Part shown: positions 27,801-34,962 of the stretch, one piece after another
How the letters are laid out: each line of letters opens with the position of its first letter
How positions within the stretch are numbered: the stretch's first letter is position 1
Assembly: GCA_946482075.1 (NCBI GenBank)
Contig: CAMLQG010000020.1
Location: forward strand, 1-41,731
DNA length: 41,731 nt
Direction of reading: 5' to 3'
Source of the DNA: an uncultured Erythrobacteraceae bacterium
GTDB taxonomy: Bacteria; Pseudomonadota; Alphaproteobacteria; Sphingomonadales; Sphingomonadaceae
The notes under the pieces: model-generated
Seen by the model: the letters and a program-made list of their open reading frames with translations, nothing else
Told to the model about the DNA's origin: nothing
Database searches by the model: none
Made by a program: the position numbers and the translations under genes

Positions 27801-28321
27801 ACATCGCGCGATATGTCTGCCCGATGGCGAAGCTGGGCGCGCTGACCAAAGGCGTCAATCCACTACTACCTACCGGCAAGACGCAGTTCGACAACAACCA
27901 GATCAGCTTCAACATGGATGATCCCGAGCAGGGCTTCGATCTCTCCTCGGTCCTGCTGCTGTCGCTCGACGACGTGTCCGCCTGCGACAACCAGTTCGAA
28001 TATCATATCCGGGCGGAGCGCCGCCGCCTCGCCCTTGCCGATCTGGTCGCCGCGGGCATGACGGTGCGCACCAACGACAACCGCCTGTCCGAGACCTGGG
28101 GCCGCGCCTTCTTCTCGATCCTCAGCCTCGGGCTACTGAACACCGCAGCGGACAACCAGTCCACCCACTGCATCCGTGTGCTGGGCTTGAAAACGGCGGC
28201 GGACAACAATCTCGTCCTCGGGGAGATATTCTGTGAGGATCTCTGCTCGAGCGGCGGGCGGGACGATGTGACGGGCGACCTCGCCAGCGGCGCAGGCCGG
28301 ATCGTCGGCCTGAGGGCGTGA
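24899..28321 (+). CDS. DUF6519 protein with right-handed beta-helix, candidate receptor-binding part
   Basis: The 1140-residue product starts at ATG 24899, 2 bases after the previous stop. An earlier in-frame start would lie inside the previous gene. The N-terminal 150 residues fit DUF6519: DLSRLINDPRKHYAGVRHQQ, GRVLTDEDFNEAAII and YLGGLRLEM. From about residue 450 the protein has a long series of turns of 20-30 residues with Ile/Val, Asn and Gly positions (VCILPGTYREAVRIEG, NITLHGCGPRSRIYAP, IEISGNVISRHGANGI, LVIEGNRIEDNGLNW, LQIEHNLVRGNGAPD). This is a right-handed beta-helix like those of tail spikes and pectate-lyase-like proteins. No pectate-lyase catalytic residues could be assigned. 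As the largest surface-type protein in a locus without a Pvc13-like fibre, it is the best receptor-binding candidate. Confidence 0.78.
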   Translation: MSTIDLSRLINDPRKHYAGVRHQQGRVLTDEDFNEAAIIEAEELRRTRIHAIGAYGAPGPGFLPSGFTTSGGKLDFTLGAGELYLGGLRLEMSSPEQFLEQRDWLNFDKTAAPSPPAANTTRTDLVWIEAWQQPVTATEDGELFEVALGGPDTSTRWRTMRRVHVLQGVAGDECPAAWAAAQASFAGMGTMDGEMKIATSATLTVSFTAAAVPGDLCSPPTAGGYLGAENQAIRVQMVDATHYTWGYDNAAPLHRAVVTSRAGQPVVVTLKAPPRDAAHWPLRDQVVELLPWSAALPNGEPVADLSGHLCKVAVSYDPDSLSFEIDVPLPAGFDRWKSRSDAAEFTEEFVYLRVWNRGDDLASPAKIPIASTTLGNTGLGIAFGGGPLRPEDHWIIAARPAAPDAVTPWRLTLPSGAPPNGVDRYRAPIGLVEWTGNANGAATGELIDDCRPPFLPLTRIRGCCSVTVGDNVISYGMFSSIADALASLPPTGGTVCILPGTYREAVRIEGRRNITLHGCGPRSRIYAPDKEGEKSSAVTITDSTDICVEGLAIEGGGEAVVRIEKSDVVRIADCLVQFRDIRESFSAWPAIYADGENIDIDGNIIEPAPDDEAGGLHRIFSKLAAPGRAGLADAARGGIQIGGGSDTVRIADNVIAGGRGNGITLGSILRIDEEHPDGIEVVDIDIEDPCAPCAPTDHGSEDDGEEGDGQVHYESAGDLYDIEISGNVISRHGANGIAVVRFFGLRGGGLPLVSVHGLTIADNRIIGCLRHEIAAPTSQLMQLLLGYGGIALAFTTELVIEGNRIEDNGLNWRDPICGIFVLVADGLQIEHNLVRGNGAPDVGRIEGARNGIRAGIHVWLALSLGKPGKYAGEMMSAATRRSLAHGVDQLRVHANQVEHPLGRALFMLGAGPMLITDNRFASEALADAVTDRFARTVLVGNLGVGRDWTIGLLYALLYRILAMMGYENIARYVCPMAKLGALTKGVNPLLPTGKTQFDNNQISFNMDDPEQGFDLSSVLLLSLDDVSACDNQFEYHIRAERRRLALADLVAAGMTVRTNDNRLSETWGRAFFSILSLGLLNTAADNQSTHCIRVLGLKTAADNNLVLGEIFCEDLCSSGGRDDVTGDLASGAGRIVGLRA

Positions 28322-28332
28322 AAGGAAGCATC

Positions 28333-29100
28333 ATGATCGACAATGAACGGATCAACCCCGATACCAGCGCCGATAGGGCCGAAGCCGAACGAGTGCGGGC
28401 GCGGCAGGCCGGGATCGCCCGGATGTTCGCCGAAGGCAAGGACATCGGCCCCGCGGTCTTCACTTTGCAGAAGGCGCTGCTGGGCGGGTTGATGCACGCG
28501 CAGGGGCGCGAAGCCAGGCGGCTGGAAGCAGATGGCAAAGACAAGGAGCGCATCGTCGCAATCAATGCGCGGATGGAACGGCTGGCCGCACTGGGTGCGG
28601 AACTGGGCGAGGCCGAAACGCTCGCCAAGCGGTTTGCAGGGAATATCGCCCAACCCGGGATGTTCCACGGATATGTCCGGCTGGCCTCCGGCGCACCTGC
28701 GATCGGCTACGCCGTGCGCGTATCCGGTGTCATCGGCGGCCGAACGAAGCAGGTGTCGGGAAAGACCGATGACAGCGGCTATTTCCGCATCGCCGTCAAC
28801 GCCCGGGGTGAGAAGGAAAAATCCCACGATGCCGGCGAGAAAGCGGCCGCGGCGTCCGAGCCGGCGTTCGCCGTCGACATACTCGATCCGGCCGAACGCA
28901 TCGTATTGGCCGACCCGGCGCCGCCCAGATTCGCCAGCGACCGTGGATCGGTGTTCCGCTTCTATCCGCTGCTCGGAAAACAACTCTCGGTCGACGATCG
29001 GGTGAAAGCTGCCGAAGCGAATACAGCCGAGGTAAAGGCGGCAGAAGCGCCCAAACCGGCAGAGGCGAGAACCACGAGGAGCACACGTCCGAAAAGATGA
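28333..29100 (+). CDS. Unknown eCIS-linked protein with carboxypeptidase-regulatory-like domain
   Basis: The 255-residue product starts at ATG 28333 (AAAGGAAG six bases upstream), preferred over a GTG at 28318 that overlaps the previous stop. Residues 1-105 are charged and helical, with LQKALLGGLMHAQGREARR. Residues about 110-225 look like a carboxypeptidase-regulatory/transthyretin-like beta domain: FHGYVRLASGAPAIGYAV, then KTDDSGYFRIAV, and later FAVDILDPAERIVLADP. The last 30 residues are an Ala/Lys/Glu/Thr-rich tail rich in KAAEA-like repeats, ending in basic residues (TRSTRPKR). It is the last gene of the operon, and the function is unknown. A decoration, fibre-like or cargo role is possible. 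No terminator is evident after it. Confidence 0.72.
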   Translation: MIDNERINPDTSADRAEAERVRARQAGIARMFAEGKDIGPAVFTLQKALLGGLMHAQGREARRLEADGKDKERIVAINARMERLAALGAELGEAETLAKRFAGNIAQPGMFHGYVRLASGAPAIGYAVRVSGVIGGRTKQVSGKTDDSGYFRIAVNARGEKEKSHDAGEKAAAASEPAFAVDILDPAERIVLADPAPPRFASDRGSVFRFYPLLGKQLSVDDRVKAAEANTAEVKAAEAPKPAEARTTRSTRPKR

Positions 29101-29145
29101 GCTATCCCGGAACTGAACCGAAGACGAGTGCTGGAAGTGTGCGGC

Positions 29146-29193
29146 GGTGCCGTCAGTCTGACCATCAAAGGGTGCATTTGCTCTGGCAGAGTT
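29146..29193. repeat. 48-bp relic with both ends of an IS6-type element
   Basis: Bases 29146-29163 match the left end of the IS at 37082 (GGTGC-GTCAGTCT-ACC, 16 of 18 positions). Bases 29171-29193 match its right end at 37901-37923 (GGTGC-TTTGCTCTG-CAGAG core, about 19 of 23). Both are in the same order and orientation as in the intact element, with only 7 bases between them. This looks like an internally deleted, MITE-like remnant or a junction left by IS6-type recombination. The two ends differ from those of the intact IS, so they derive from a diverged relative. The bases just outside (TGTGCGGC and CCGCTATC) show no target duplication. It lies between the eCIS operon and the SDR gene. Confidence 0.7.
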
Positions 29194-29196
29194 CCG

Positions 29197-29976
29197 CTAT
29201 CGAACTGCAGCAAGCCAACCGCCATCGACGCGGATGTTCGCACCGGTAATATACTTTGCCCGAGCGTCAGATAAAAAGAGCGCCAACTCCGCGATGTCGG
29301 CGGGTTCGCCGAAATTCCCGCCCAACGGAATCTGAGCGGCAAAGCCGTCCACCACATCCTTCGCCGGAACACCGAGCAAACTGCTCGCCTGATCGGCGAG
29401 TCCTCCAGCGTCCGACCACAAAGGCGTCGCAATCGCGCCCGGAGCGATCGCGTTCACGCGAATGCCGCGGGGCGCAAGACACGCCGACAGCGATTTCGTG
29501 TAGGAGTCCACGGCAGCTTTCGCTGCTGCATAATCGATGGTGATTGGCTCCGCTCGCTGTGCGGCGACGGACGAGACATTGAGGATCGAGGATTGACCGT
29601 CAACCATATGCGGCACGGCTGCCCGGCAGGAGCGGACTACATAGAGGAAGGTACGATTGAGCATCTCCAACCATTGATCATCCGTAACATTTACGGGGTC
29701 AGGACGAATAATCCCGCCGCCAACACAGTTTACCAGAACCGCAATCTTGTCGCCTCCGGCGACAGCCGCGTGGATGAGAGCATCGGGTCCCTCCGGCTGA
29801 CTCATGTCGCAAGGGACAAATTGCGCGTCTGTCAAATCCTCGATTTCCGGCCGATGGCTGCGAGCCCCGATGACAAGCCGCGCGCCGCACGCGCTGAAAC
29901 CTCGCGCGATCGCAAGGCCGATACCCTTGCTGCCGCCCGCGATGACGACCGTCCGACCGTCGTAGCTGTTAACCAT
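29197..29976 (-). CDS. SDR-family oxidoreductase
   Basis: This 259-residue protein is a classical short-chain dehydrogenase/reductase. The nucleotide-binding motif is at G14-G-S-K-G-I-G20 after beta-strand 1. The conserved Asn is N107, the catalytic Ser S136 (NVSSVAA), and the catalytic pair Y149-x3-K153. The ending IRVDGGWLAAVR includes the typical DGG near the C-terminus. NAD(P)(H)-dependent oxidation or reduction of an alcohol or ketone is expected, substrate unknown. It is the last gene of a minus-strand set with the TonB-dependent receptor and lipocalin-like genes. Its Shine-Dalgarno is GAGGG, six bases before the ATG. The stop lies just 4 bases from the IS relic, so the relic fell exactly at the gene end. 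Confidence 0.92.
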   Translation of the reverse strand: MVNSYDGRTVVIAGGSKGIGLAIARGFSACGARLVIGARSHRPEIEDLTDAQFVPCDMSQPEGPDALIHAAVAGGDKIAVLVNCVGGGIIRPDPVNVTDDQWLEMLNRTFLYVVRSCRAAVPHMVDGQSSILNVSSVAAQRAEPITIDYAAAKAAVDSYTKSLSACLAPRGIRVNAIAPGAIATPLWSDAGGLADQASSLLGVPAKDVVDGFAAQIPLGGNFGEPADIAELALFLSDARAKYITGANIRVDGGWLAAVR

Positions 29977-30073
29977 TGTCAGCCCTCAGCTTCTCATGCG
30001 CGAAAATCCGACACCGATGAACGCCGGTCGATCCGTCCTGGGCTTTCCTGAAAAGACCCAACGTCTCGATCAT
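29969..30073 (-). CDS. Possible 34-residue small ORF before the SDR gene
   Basis: A 34-codon frame reads MIETLGLFRKAQDGSTG and so on, and ends TAA at 29969, overlapping the SDR start by 8 bases. It has a strong Shine-Dalgarno (GGGAGAGG, five bases before the ATG), which most chance ORFs lack. It could be a small leader coupled to SDR translation or the truncated end of an older gene. No family is recognisable. Everything else between the receptor stop (30106) and the SDR start looks non-coding. Confidence 0.3.
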   Translation of the reverse strand: MIETLGLFRKAQDGSTGVHRCRIFAHEKLRADNG

Positions 30074-30105
30074 CACTGCCTCTCCCAAAGCCCTGCATCG
30101 GCAAT

Positions 30106-32286
30106 TCACATCTTCCAGTCGAAACGGACCCCAAAAGTACGTGGCGGCGCGACAGCCGATTGGCGCCCATAGCCATAGGCCGGATTCGCCGGATTCGCCG
30201 ATGTCAGAACATATTCGTTGGTCAGGTTGTCGCCAAACAGGGCCACCGACCACTTTTCGTCCGAGGATCGATAAGTCAGCGAGGCCCGCAGCCACCAATA
30301 CGCGTCCTGCGCCACCAACTCATTATTGAAGATCGTCAGATATTGGTGGCTGCGATACGACGCGGTGAACAATGGGGTGATCTGTCCGCCATTGCCCAGA
30401 TCGAAATCATACGAAGCCGAAACGCTGCCGGACCACTTGGAAGCGCGCGGCAGGCTGTTTCCATCGACATTGTCGGACGTGCCGAAGAGAGGATTGAAGA
30501 TAGGCTGGTCGCTTGTCGCTTTGGCGTCCAGATACATGCCGCTGAAGTTCAGGGTGAAGTTCCCGGGCCGGATGGAGCCATCCAGCTCGATGCCGCGAAT
30601 GCGCGCCTTTGCGGCATTGCGGATCACTGTTTCGTTGCCGATCGAATCTTCGAGCTGGAGATTCTTGTAGTTTGACCAGAACGCAGCAGCGTTCAGGGAG
30701 AAGAGCCGGCCCGAGCGAAACTTCACGCCGGCTTCGTATGCGTCGATCTTCTCGGGCGCGTAAGGCGAATTCTGGTTGAGCGAGCCAATGTTGAAGCCGC
30801 CGCTCTTGAAGCCCTTCTGGAATGAGGCATAGAGCGTGAGATCCGAGGTCGGCTCGTACTTGATCACCGCTTTGGGAGTGAATGATTTGAACGTCGCTGC
30901 ATCAAGCGGCCCGACATTTCCGAGCAGCACCGCGTCACCTGCCTGGAAGCGAGCATCCTGGAACCCATCCTTCTTCTCATGACTATAGCGACCGCCAAGC
31001 GTGAACTTCAGCTTGTCGGTGATCGCATAGGTGACATCGCCGAAAATTGCGAAGGCGTTCGTCTTGCCCTTGCCGTTCAGGTAAAGATTGGCCGTAGGGA
31101 ACGTGCCGTCGAGGCGGAAGAACTGCGAGAACGGCAGCTTCTCATGCAGGTAATAGAGACCGAATATGCCGCTGACACGTTTGAAATCGAAGCTCGCCTG
31201 AAATTCCTGCGAGAAGACGGTGGATTTCGCGCTGTACTCGTTCGCGCTAAGGTCGGCCCAGGTATCGTCGAACTCGCCTAGAATGTAGTATTTGGTTCGC
31301 CGATATTGGGTAAGCGAACGGAGAGTGACGTTCTCGCTCGCTTCCAATTCCAATGTCGAGGTGATCGCGTTCATCGATGGCTTGTTCGCGAATGGCTCGT
31401 CAACGAAGATCTTGCGGCTGTTCTCGATGAAGGGGAATTGCGGCGTACCGATGATCGGTACGTCGGGCCGTGACCGACCGGTTATGTGAATGAAATAACC
31501 TCGATCGTCCGCCCAGTAATTGTCGGTGGTCAGCAGCCAGCGCAGATTGTCCGACAATTCGAAATTGAGGTGCGCACGCACGTAGAATTCATCGGCGTTG
31601 CCGAGGTCGATCTTGCGCCCGTCCGGATAGATGCCGGTGAAGAAGCCGCCCCGGTTGACCTTCATCAGCGCAACGCGCGCCTGCACCCGGTCGCTCAACG
31701 GGGCGTTCGCGACCAGCGATCCCTTGATCCCGGTGTTGTTGTCGCTTCCGCTATCGTCGATCAGCAACCCTTCAACGGAAGCCGACAGTTCGAATTCCTT
31801 GCTCGGCTTGTTGGTGATGATGTTGATCGTGCCAGCCGTCGCGTTGCGGCCGTAGAGCGTGCCCTGCGGTCCCTTCAACACTTCCACGCGCTGGACGTCG
31901 AGAAACGATCCGATCGCCGCGTTGGTGCGGGTGAGGTAGTAATCGTCGATATGAATCGCGACCGCGCCTTCCGCGACGCCGAGGATCGACTGAGTGCTGA
32001 TCCCGCGGATGGAGACAATGGCCTTCGCCTCGCCCGAGCTGATCTGGACACCCGGAACTAGCAGGCTGACGCTTTCCAGATTGGTCGCATTATTCGCTTT
32101 GAGCGCCGTATCGTCGAGCGCCGCGATCGAAAGCGGCACGTCCTGCAGGGTTTCCGCGCGCTTTTGGGCAGTCACGATGATCTCGTTCGAATAGATTGCC
32201 TCAGGCTTCGGGGCATCCTGCGCATGGGCGGCCGTCACCGCCATCAGGGAGGCCAGAGGCGCTCCGATGCATACCGAATATCTCAT
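30106..32286 (-). CDS. TonB-dependent receptor
   Basis: This 726-residue outer-membrane receptor has a signal peptide ending AHA-QD at about 22. A TonB-box-like EIIVTAQKR lies at about 35-43, a plug domain follows (VLKGPQGTLYGRNATAGTINIIT at about 130-155), and the C-terminal beta-barrel ends RTFGVRFDWKM. The plug start LQDVPLSIAALDD and the 'GRNATAGTINI' wording are typical of Sphingomonadales receptors that import bulky organic compounds and not only iron complexes. Shine-Dalgarno AGGAGAGG precedes the ATG. The last residue is Met where outer-membrane barrels usually end in an aromatic. It lies between the lipocalin-like gene (42 bases upstream) and the SDR gene, so it probably takes up the substrate of this module. 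Confidence 0.95.
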   Translation of the reverse strand: MRYSVCIGAPLASLMAVTAAHAQDAPKPEAIYSNEIIVTAQKRAETLQDVPLSIAALDDTALKANNATNLESVSLLVPGVQISSGEAKAIVSIRGISTQSILGVAEGAVAIHIDDYYLTRTNAAIGSFLDVQRVEVLKGPQGTLYGRNATAGTINIITNKPSKEFELSASVEGLLIDDSGSDNNTGIKGSLVANAPLSDRVQARVALMKVNRGGFFTGIYPDGRKIDLGNADEFYVRAHLNFELSDNLRWLLTTDNYWADDRGYFIHITGRSRPDVPIIGTPQFPFIENSRKIFVDEPFANKPSMNAITSTLELEASENVTLRSLTQYRRTKYYILGEFDDTWADLSANEYSAKSTVFSQEFQASFDFKRVSGIFGLYYLHEKLPFSQFFRLDGTFPTANLYLNGKGKTNAFAIFGDVTYAITDKLKFTLGGRYSHEKKDGFQDARFQAGDAVLLGNVGPLDAATFKSFTPKAVIKYEPTSDLTLYASFQKGFKSGGFNIGSLNQNSPYAPEKIDAYEAGVKFRSGRLFSLNAAAFWSNYKNLQLEDSIGNETVIRNAAKARIRGIELDGSIRPGNFTLNFSGMYLDAKATSDQPIFNPLFGTSDNVDGNSLPRASKWSGSVSASYDFDLGNGGQITPLFTASYRSHQYLTIFNNELVAQDAYWWLRASLTYRSSDEKWSVALFGDNLTNEYVLTSANPANPAYGYGRQSAVAPPRTFGVRFDWKM

Positions 32287-32328
32287 ACTTCCCTCTCCTT
32301 ATTTTTTGCTTCGACCCCCGGCCGTCTG

Positions 32329-33342
32329 TCAGAGCACGAGCGGCGCACACAATTTCGAAATGTAGTGGTTCCACTGGACCTCGGCCGTGATACCCCAGAA
32401 CTCTCCTTCCAGTTGCGGGGAGACCCAACGCGTCAGGCCGACATGACACATCGCGTTCTGCCAGGTCTTCCAGGGAAGATTGGCCGTCACTTCGCCTTCG
32501 AAGTGATATTCCCGGCCATTGGATGCCACGCAGTCGATGATGTTGCGTGCCGGCGTCAGCCCATCCGAACCGTGCTTCGTCACCTTGGACACGGATGTGA
32601 AGCGCAATTGCTCGCCACGATCGTAGAGCCAAGCATCGCGGACCAGATCGCGTTCATCTACCATGTAGAGGTCCTTCCAGTCCGGATCGCGCCTGGGATC
32701 GTCGAAAGCGCCGATGGTGAAGGCCAAATCCTTGGAATGGACACCGGTCATCCAGGTATAGGGCGGGCCTATCACCCCCGTTTCCGGCCGCGGCTCGCCC
32801 CACGATCGGTCGCGCACGGCATAGTGATCCAGCGGATAGCGGACTCCGCCTATGACCACGCTGCCGGTCACGCGCATCGTCTGTTCGAAATGCTTGCTGT
32901 TGGACCGCACGATCGGCGGCTGAACGGCTTCTTGGATCATGTCGAGTTCGAAGCCGCGCTCCTCGTTTACGCAGCAGATGTGCATGGTCTTCATGGGTTC
33001 GACGAACTCGATCGTCAGGCCCAGCGGAGTGGAGATGTTCCCGGAAGCATCAGCGAAATCGTCGAGCATGTAGGTTCGAAAATCGAAGAACTCGGCCGCG
33101 AGATAATCCCGTTTACTGCCGAAATGGGCGAAAACGCCGTACGTACCCGCTCCGATGTTGGGCCGCATCATGAAATAGACGTAGCCGTGAAGGTTCGCTT
33201 CGGTGTTGAAGAATGTCCAATAATAGGTCTCGGTCACCTGCGGATCGGGATTATGCTTTGCCTCATACCCGTAAAGATCGTGCTCGTTGACGATCTGGCC
33301 AAAGCCGCCCGCGGCCTTTGTCCAGTCCAGCTTCTCAGTCAT
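32329..33342 (-). CDS. DUF7064/7065-like lipocalin-type protein
   Basis: This 337-residue protein has no signal peptide. Its beta-rich pattern (TYYWTFFNTEANLHGYVYFMMRP, PLGLTIEFVEPMKTMHICC, GVRYPLDHYAVRDRSWGEPRP) fits the hydroxyneurosporene-synthase/AttH-like double-lipocalin proteins annotated as DUF7064/7065. These often occur beside phosphotransferase-family genes in terpenoid, steroid or aromatic catabolic clusters of sphingomonads and actinobacteria. The YAVRDRSWGERP-like motif is the most conserved part. The start overlaps the kinase stop by 4 bases (ATGA at 33339-33342), so the two are co-translated. Binding or isomerising a hydrophobic intermediate is a guess. Confidence 0.7.
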   Translation of the reverse strand: MTEKLDWTKAAGGFGQIVNEHDLYGYEAKHNPDPQVTETYYWTFFNTEANLHGYVYFMMRPNIGAGTYGVFAHFGSKRDYLAAEFFDFRTYMLDDFADASGNISTPLGLTIEFVEPMKTMHICCVNEERGFELDMIQEAVQPPIVRSNSKHFEQTMRVTGSVVIGGVRYPLDHYAVRDRSWGEPRPETGVIGPPYTWMTGVHSKDLAFTIGAFDDPRRDPDWKDLYMVDERDLVRDAWLYDRGEQLRFTSVSKVTKHGSDGLTPARNIIDCVASNGREYHFEGEVTANLPWKTWQNAMCHVGLTRWVSPQLEGEFWGITAEVQWNHYISKLCAPLVL

Positions 33343-34763
33343 TTTGATGCCTCTTCAAACCTAAGGATCGATTTGAGCACATCGACTTCAAACTTCGCGA
33401 GGTTGGTCGAGCCAGTGTAGATGAGCTTGATGTCGTCGACGGTCGGCAGAAGGGCCGTGTCCAGGAGGCCGGCGATGCCCACACAGACCTTCACGTTATT
33501 GTACACATCGAAGTAACGTAGCGCCGGTTCCGTGCAGGGATGGCCGCCGCGCGATCGATATTCTGCCAGGAAACGACCCCAGAGGCCGAATTCCTCGATG
33601 AACGGGCGGACATAGGCGAGATCCTCTGCCGGATCGCAGAAATGGGTGAACTCCCAGTCGAGTGCGATCCGCACACGATCTTCGTGGATGAGCACATTAT
33701 GGAACGCGAGATCGCCATGTGTGCGGCACACGGGACGATCGGCGAGGATTTCGACATGATCCAGCAGCCAGGCGATCCCGAACTCCACGCCCGGGTGGGG
33801 AAGCCGCTTCAAAGCCGCGAACCGTTCGCGCATGCGGTGGATTTCCTCGGCCACGATCGCTCGTACATCGACTGCCTGCGGCGGAGCGATGGCATGGAGC
33901 CGTGCCAGGAGATCGGCAAAGCTGAAGGCCCAACTTTCCTGCACCGCAGGATCTCTCGGCATTTCGCGTCCGGGAGCACCGGGGGAAAATTCCACCGCCA
34001 TCAGCGCGGTGCCGAAATGACTGGTATCGGGCTCAATCCAGAGAGGTCGCGGAACTGGCACGCCCGCAGCGTGAACCTCTTGCAGTACGGTAAATTCGTC
34101 CACTACGCTGGAATCGGTCGGCAGGCCCGGACGGTCTTGCCGGATCACGATCTTGCTTAGTTCCGCCCCCGTCCTGAGCTGGACGATATAGGTCGACTTG
34201 GAATAACCGCCCTGGACGATATCGAGCGAGACGACCGTCAAGTCGTCTCGCTCGAGGTGCTGGCGCAGATAGTCCTGAAGGGCCTCGGACGTGATGAAAG
34301 TGCCCTGCGTATCCTCGGGAGTGATCGTCACGTCGCTGTAGACCGCGCGACTTCCCTGGACGATCTGGGAATCGACCGGGCTGTAGAAATCCACGATATA
34401 CTCGTGAAGCGCACGTGCTACTTGGGAGGCCTTGGCGACGTCGAGGCCGGCCTGTTCCGCACTTCCCGCTAGTGCCGCCAACCTGCTGCCCATGCCCGAT
34501 CGCCAGTCGCTGACTCTTCGTGCAGTTTCCGGTGGATCGCCACACGAAAGGATCGGCGCGAGATCGGCCAGCGCGGTACGCTCCCTCGCTTCGAGGTCGT
34601 CGATCTGGCCGGCATTGATTGATCCACGCATGATGGCGAAGTCGATGACCCGTGCAGCCATGCGGGCTTCCGTCGCGCGGTGACCGGTCAATGCACCATC
34701 GAGAACGAAGCCCGCCAGCATCCGTCGGGTGGAGGAAAGAATCTTCCGATCTATCTCATCCAT
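33339..34763 (-). CDS. Phosphotransferase-family (APH-fold) protein with N-terminal extension
   Basis: In this 474-residue protein, residues about 160-420 have the aminoglycoside-phosphotransferase/choline-kinase fold. The catalytic loop is H349-G-D351 with N356, and the metal-binding D369-W-E follows. The nucleotide-binding beta-strands include GGYSKSTYIVQL and KIVIRQDRPG. An extra about 150-residue N-terminal helical region precedes it (RMLAGFVLDGALT, then ARMAARVIDFAIM), as in long phosphotransferases of catabolic clusters. Such enzymes can phosphorylate hydroxylated substrates or intermediates. Antibiotic resistance is unlikely in this context. It is the first gene of the minus-strand operon and is transcribed away from the GntR gene. 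Confidence 0.82.
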   Translation of the reverse strand: MDEIDRKILSSTRRMLAGFVLDGALTGHRATEARMAARVIDFAIMRGSINAGQIDDLEARERTALADLAPILSCGDPPETARRVSDWRSGMGSRLAALAGSAEQAGLDVAKASQVARALHEYIVDFYSPVDSQIVQGSRAVYSDVTITPEDTQGTFITSEALQDYLRQHLERDDLTVVSLDIVQGGYSKSTYIVQLRTGAELSKIVIRQDRPGLPTDSSVVDEFTVLQEVHAAGVPVPRPLWIEPDTSHFGTALMAVEFSPGAPGREMPRDPAVQESWAFSFADLLARLHAIAPPQAVDVRAIVAEEIHRMRERFAALKRLPHPGVEFGIAWLLDHVEILADRPVCRTHGDLAFHNVLIHEDRVRIALDWEFTHFCDPAEDLAYVRPFIEEFGLWGRFLAEYRSRGGHPCTEPALRYFDVYNNVKVCVGIAGLLDTALLPTVDDIKLIYTGSTNLAKFEVDVLKSILRFEEASK

Positions 34764-34839
34764 TGGAAGACGCCCTCACATCGGCGATGCGGCCATGATG
34801 CGCCCAAAGGCCCTGATATGACGGAAGCAAACCAAGCCC

Positions 34840-34880
34840 CTCACATATTATTAGATTATTGATCAAATCTTATATGATTC
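34840..34880. promoter_or_regulatory. AT-rich divergent regulatory region with dyad
   Basis: Between the kinase start (34763) and the GntR start (34963) lies an AT-rich block in otherwise GC-rich DNA. It contains an inverted repeat AGATT-N8-AATCT at 34853-34870 with a TTGATCAA palindrome inside and ATAT on both flanks. On the + strand TTATTA (34848-34853) and TATATG (34871-34876) are 17 bases apart and could be -35 and -10 boxes for the GntR gene. A GntR-type operator controlling both directions is plausible. No experimental support can be taken from sequence alone. Confidence 0.4.
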
Positions 34881-34962
34881 GACCTCTGAATGCAATTGCC
34901 TCAAAAGACCCGCGTGCATGTGAAGGAAAGCCACATCCGCGTGAAACCTTCGGAAAAGCGGG

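Larger units (their letters stand above)
1..29100 (+). other. eCIS (phage-tail-like contractile injection system) operon
   Basis: Eighteen consecutive + strand genes encode sheath, tube, baseplate, spike, tip, tail terminator, AAA+ ATPase and a DUF4157 protein. The genes overlap by 1-4 bases at seven junctions (for example ATGA at 2848, 3615, 5707, 7590, 17500 and 17874), and the other gaps are 2-23 bases, so one long transcript with translational coupling is likely. The Pvc15-like ATPase, Pvc16-like terminator and DUF4157 protein are hallmarks of extracellular contractile injection systems. Phage head, terminase and lysis genes and T6SS TssJLM/ClpV genes are absent. The promoter and the 5' part of the sheath gene lie outside the window, and no clear terminator is visible after 29100. 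Confidence 0.93.

Noticed and set aside
28318..28320. GTG 28318 as start of the last eCIS gene
   Set aside because: ATG 28333 has an AAAGGAAG site at the right distance.
1..29100. Prophage or type VI secretion system
   Set aside because: No head, packaging, lysis or integrase genes and no TssJLM, TssBC-ClpV set. AAA+, DUF4255 and DUF4157 genes point to an eCIS.
33339..34763. Aminoglycoside resistance gene
   Set aside because: The APH fold is shared by many metabolic kinases, and the operon context is catabolic.
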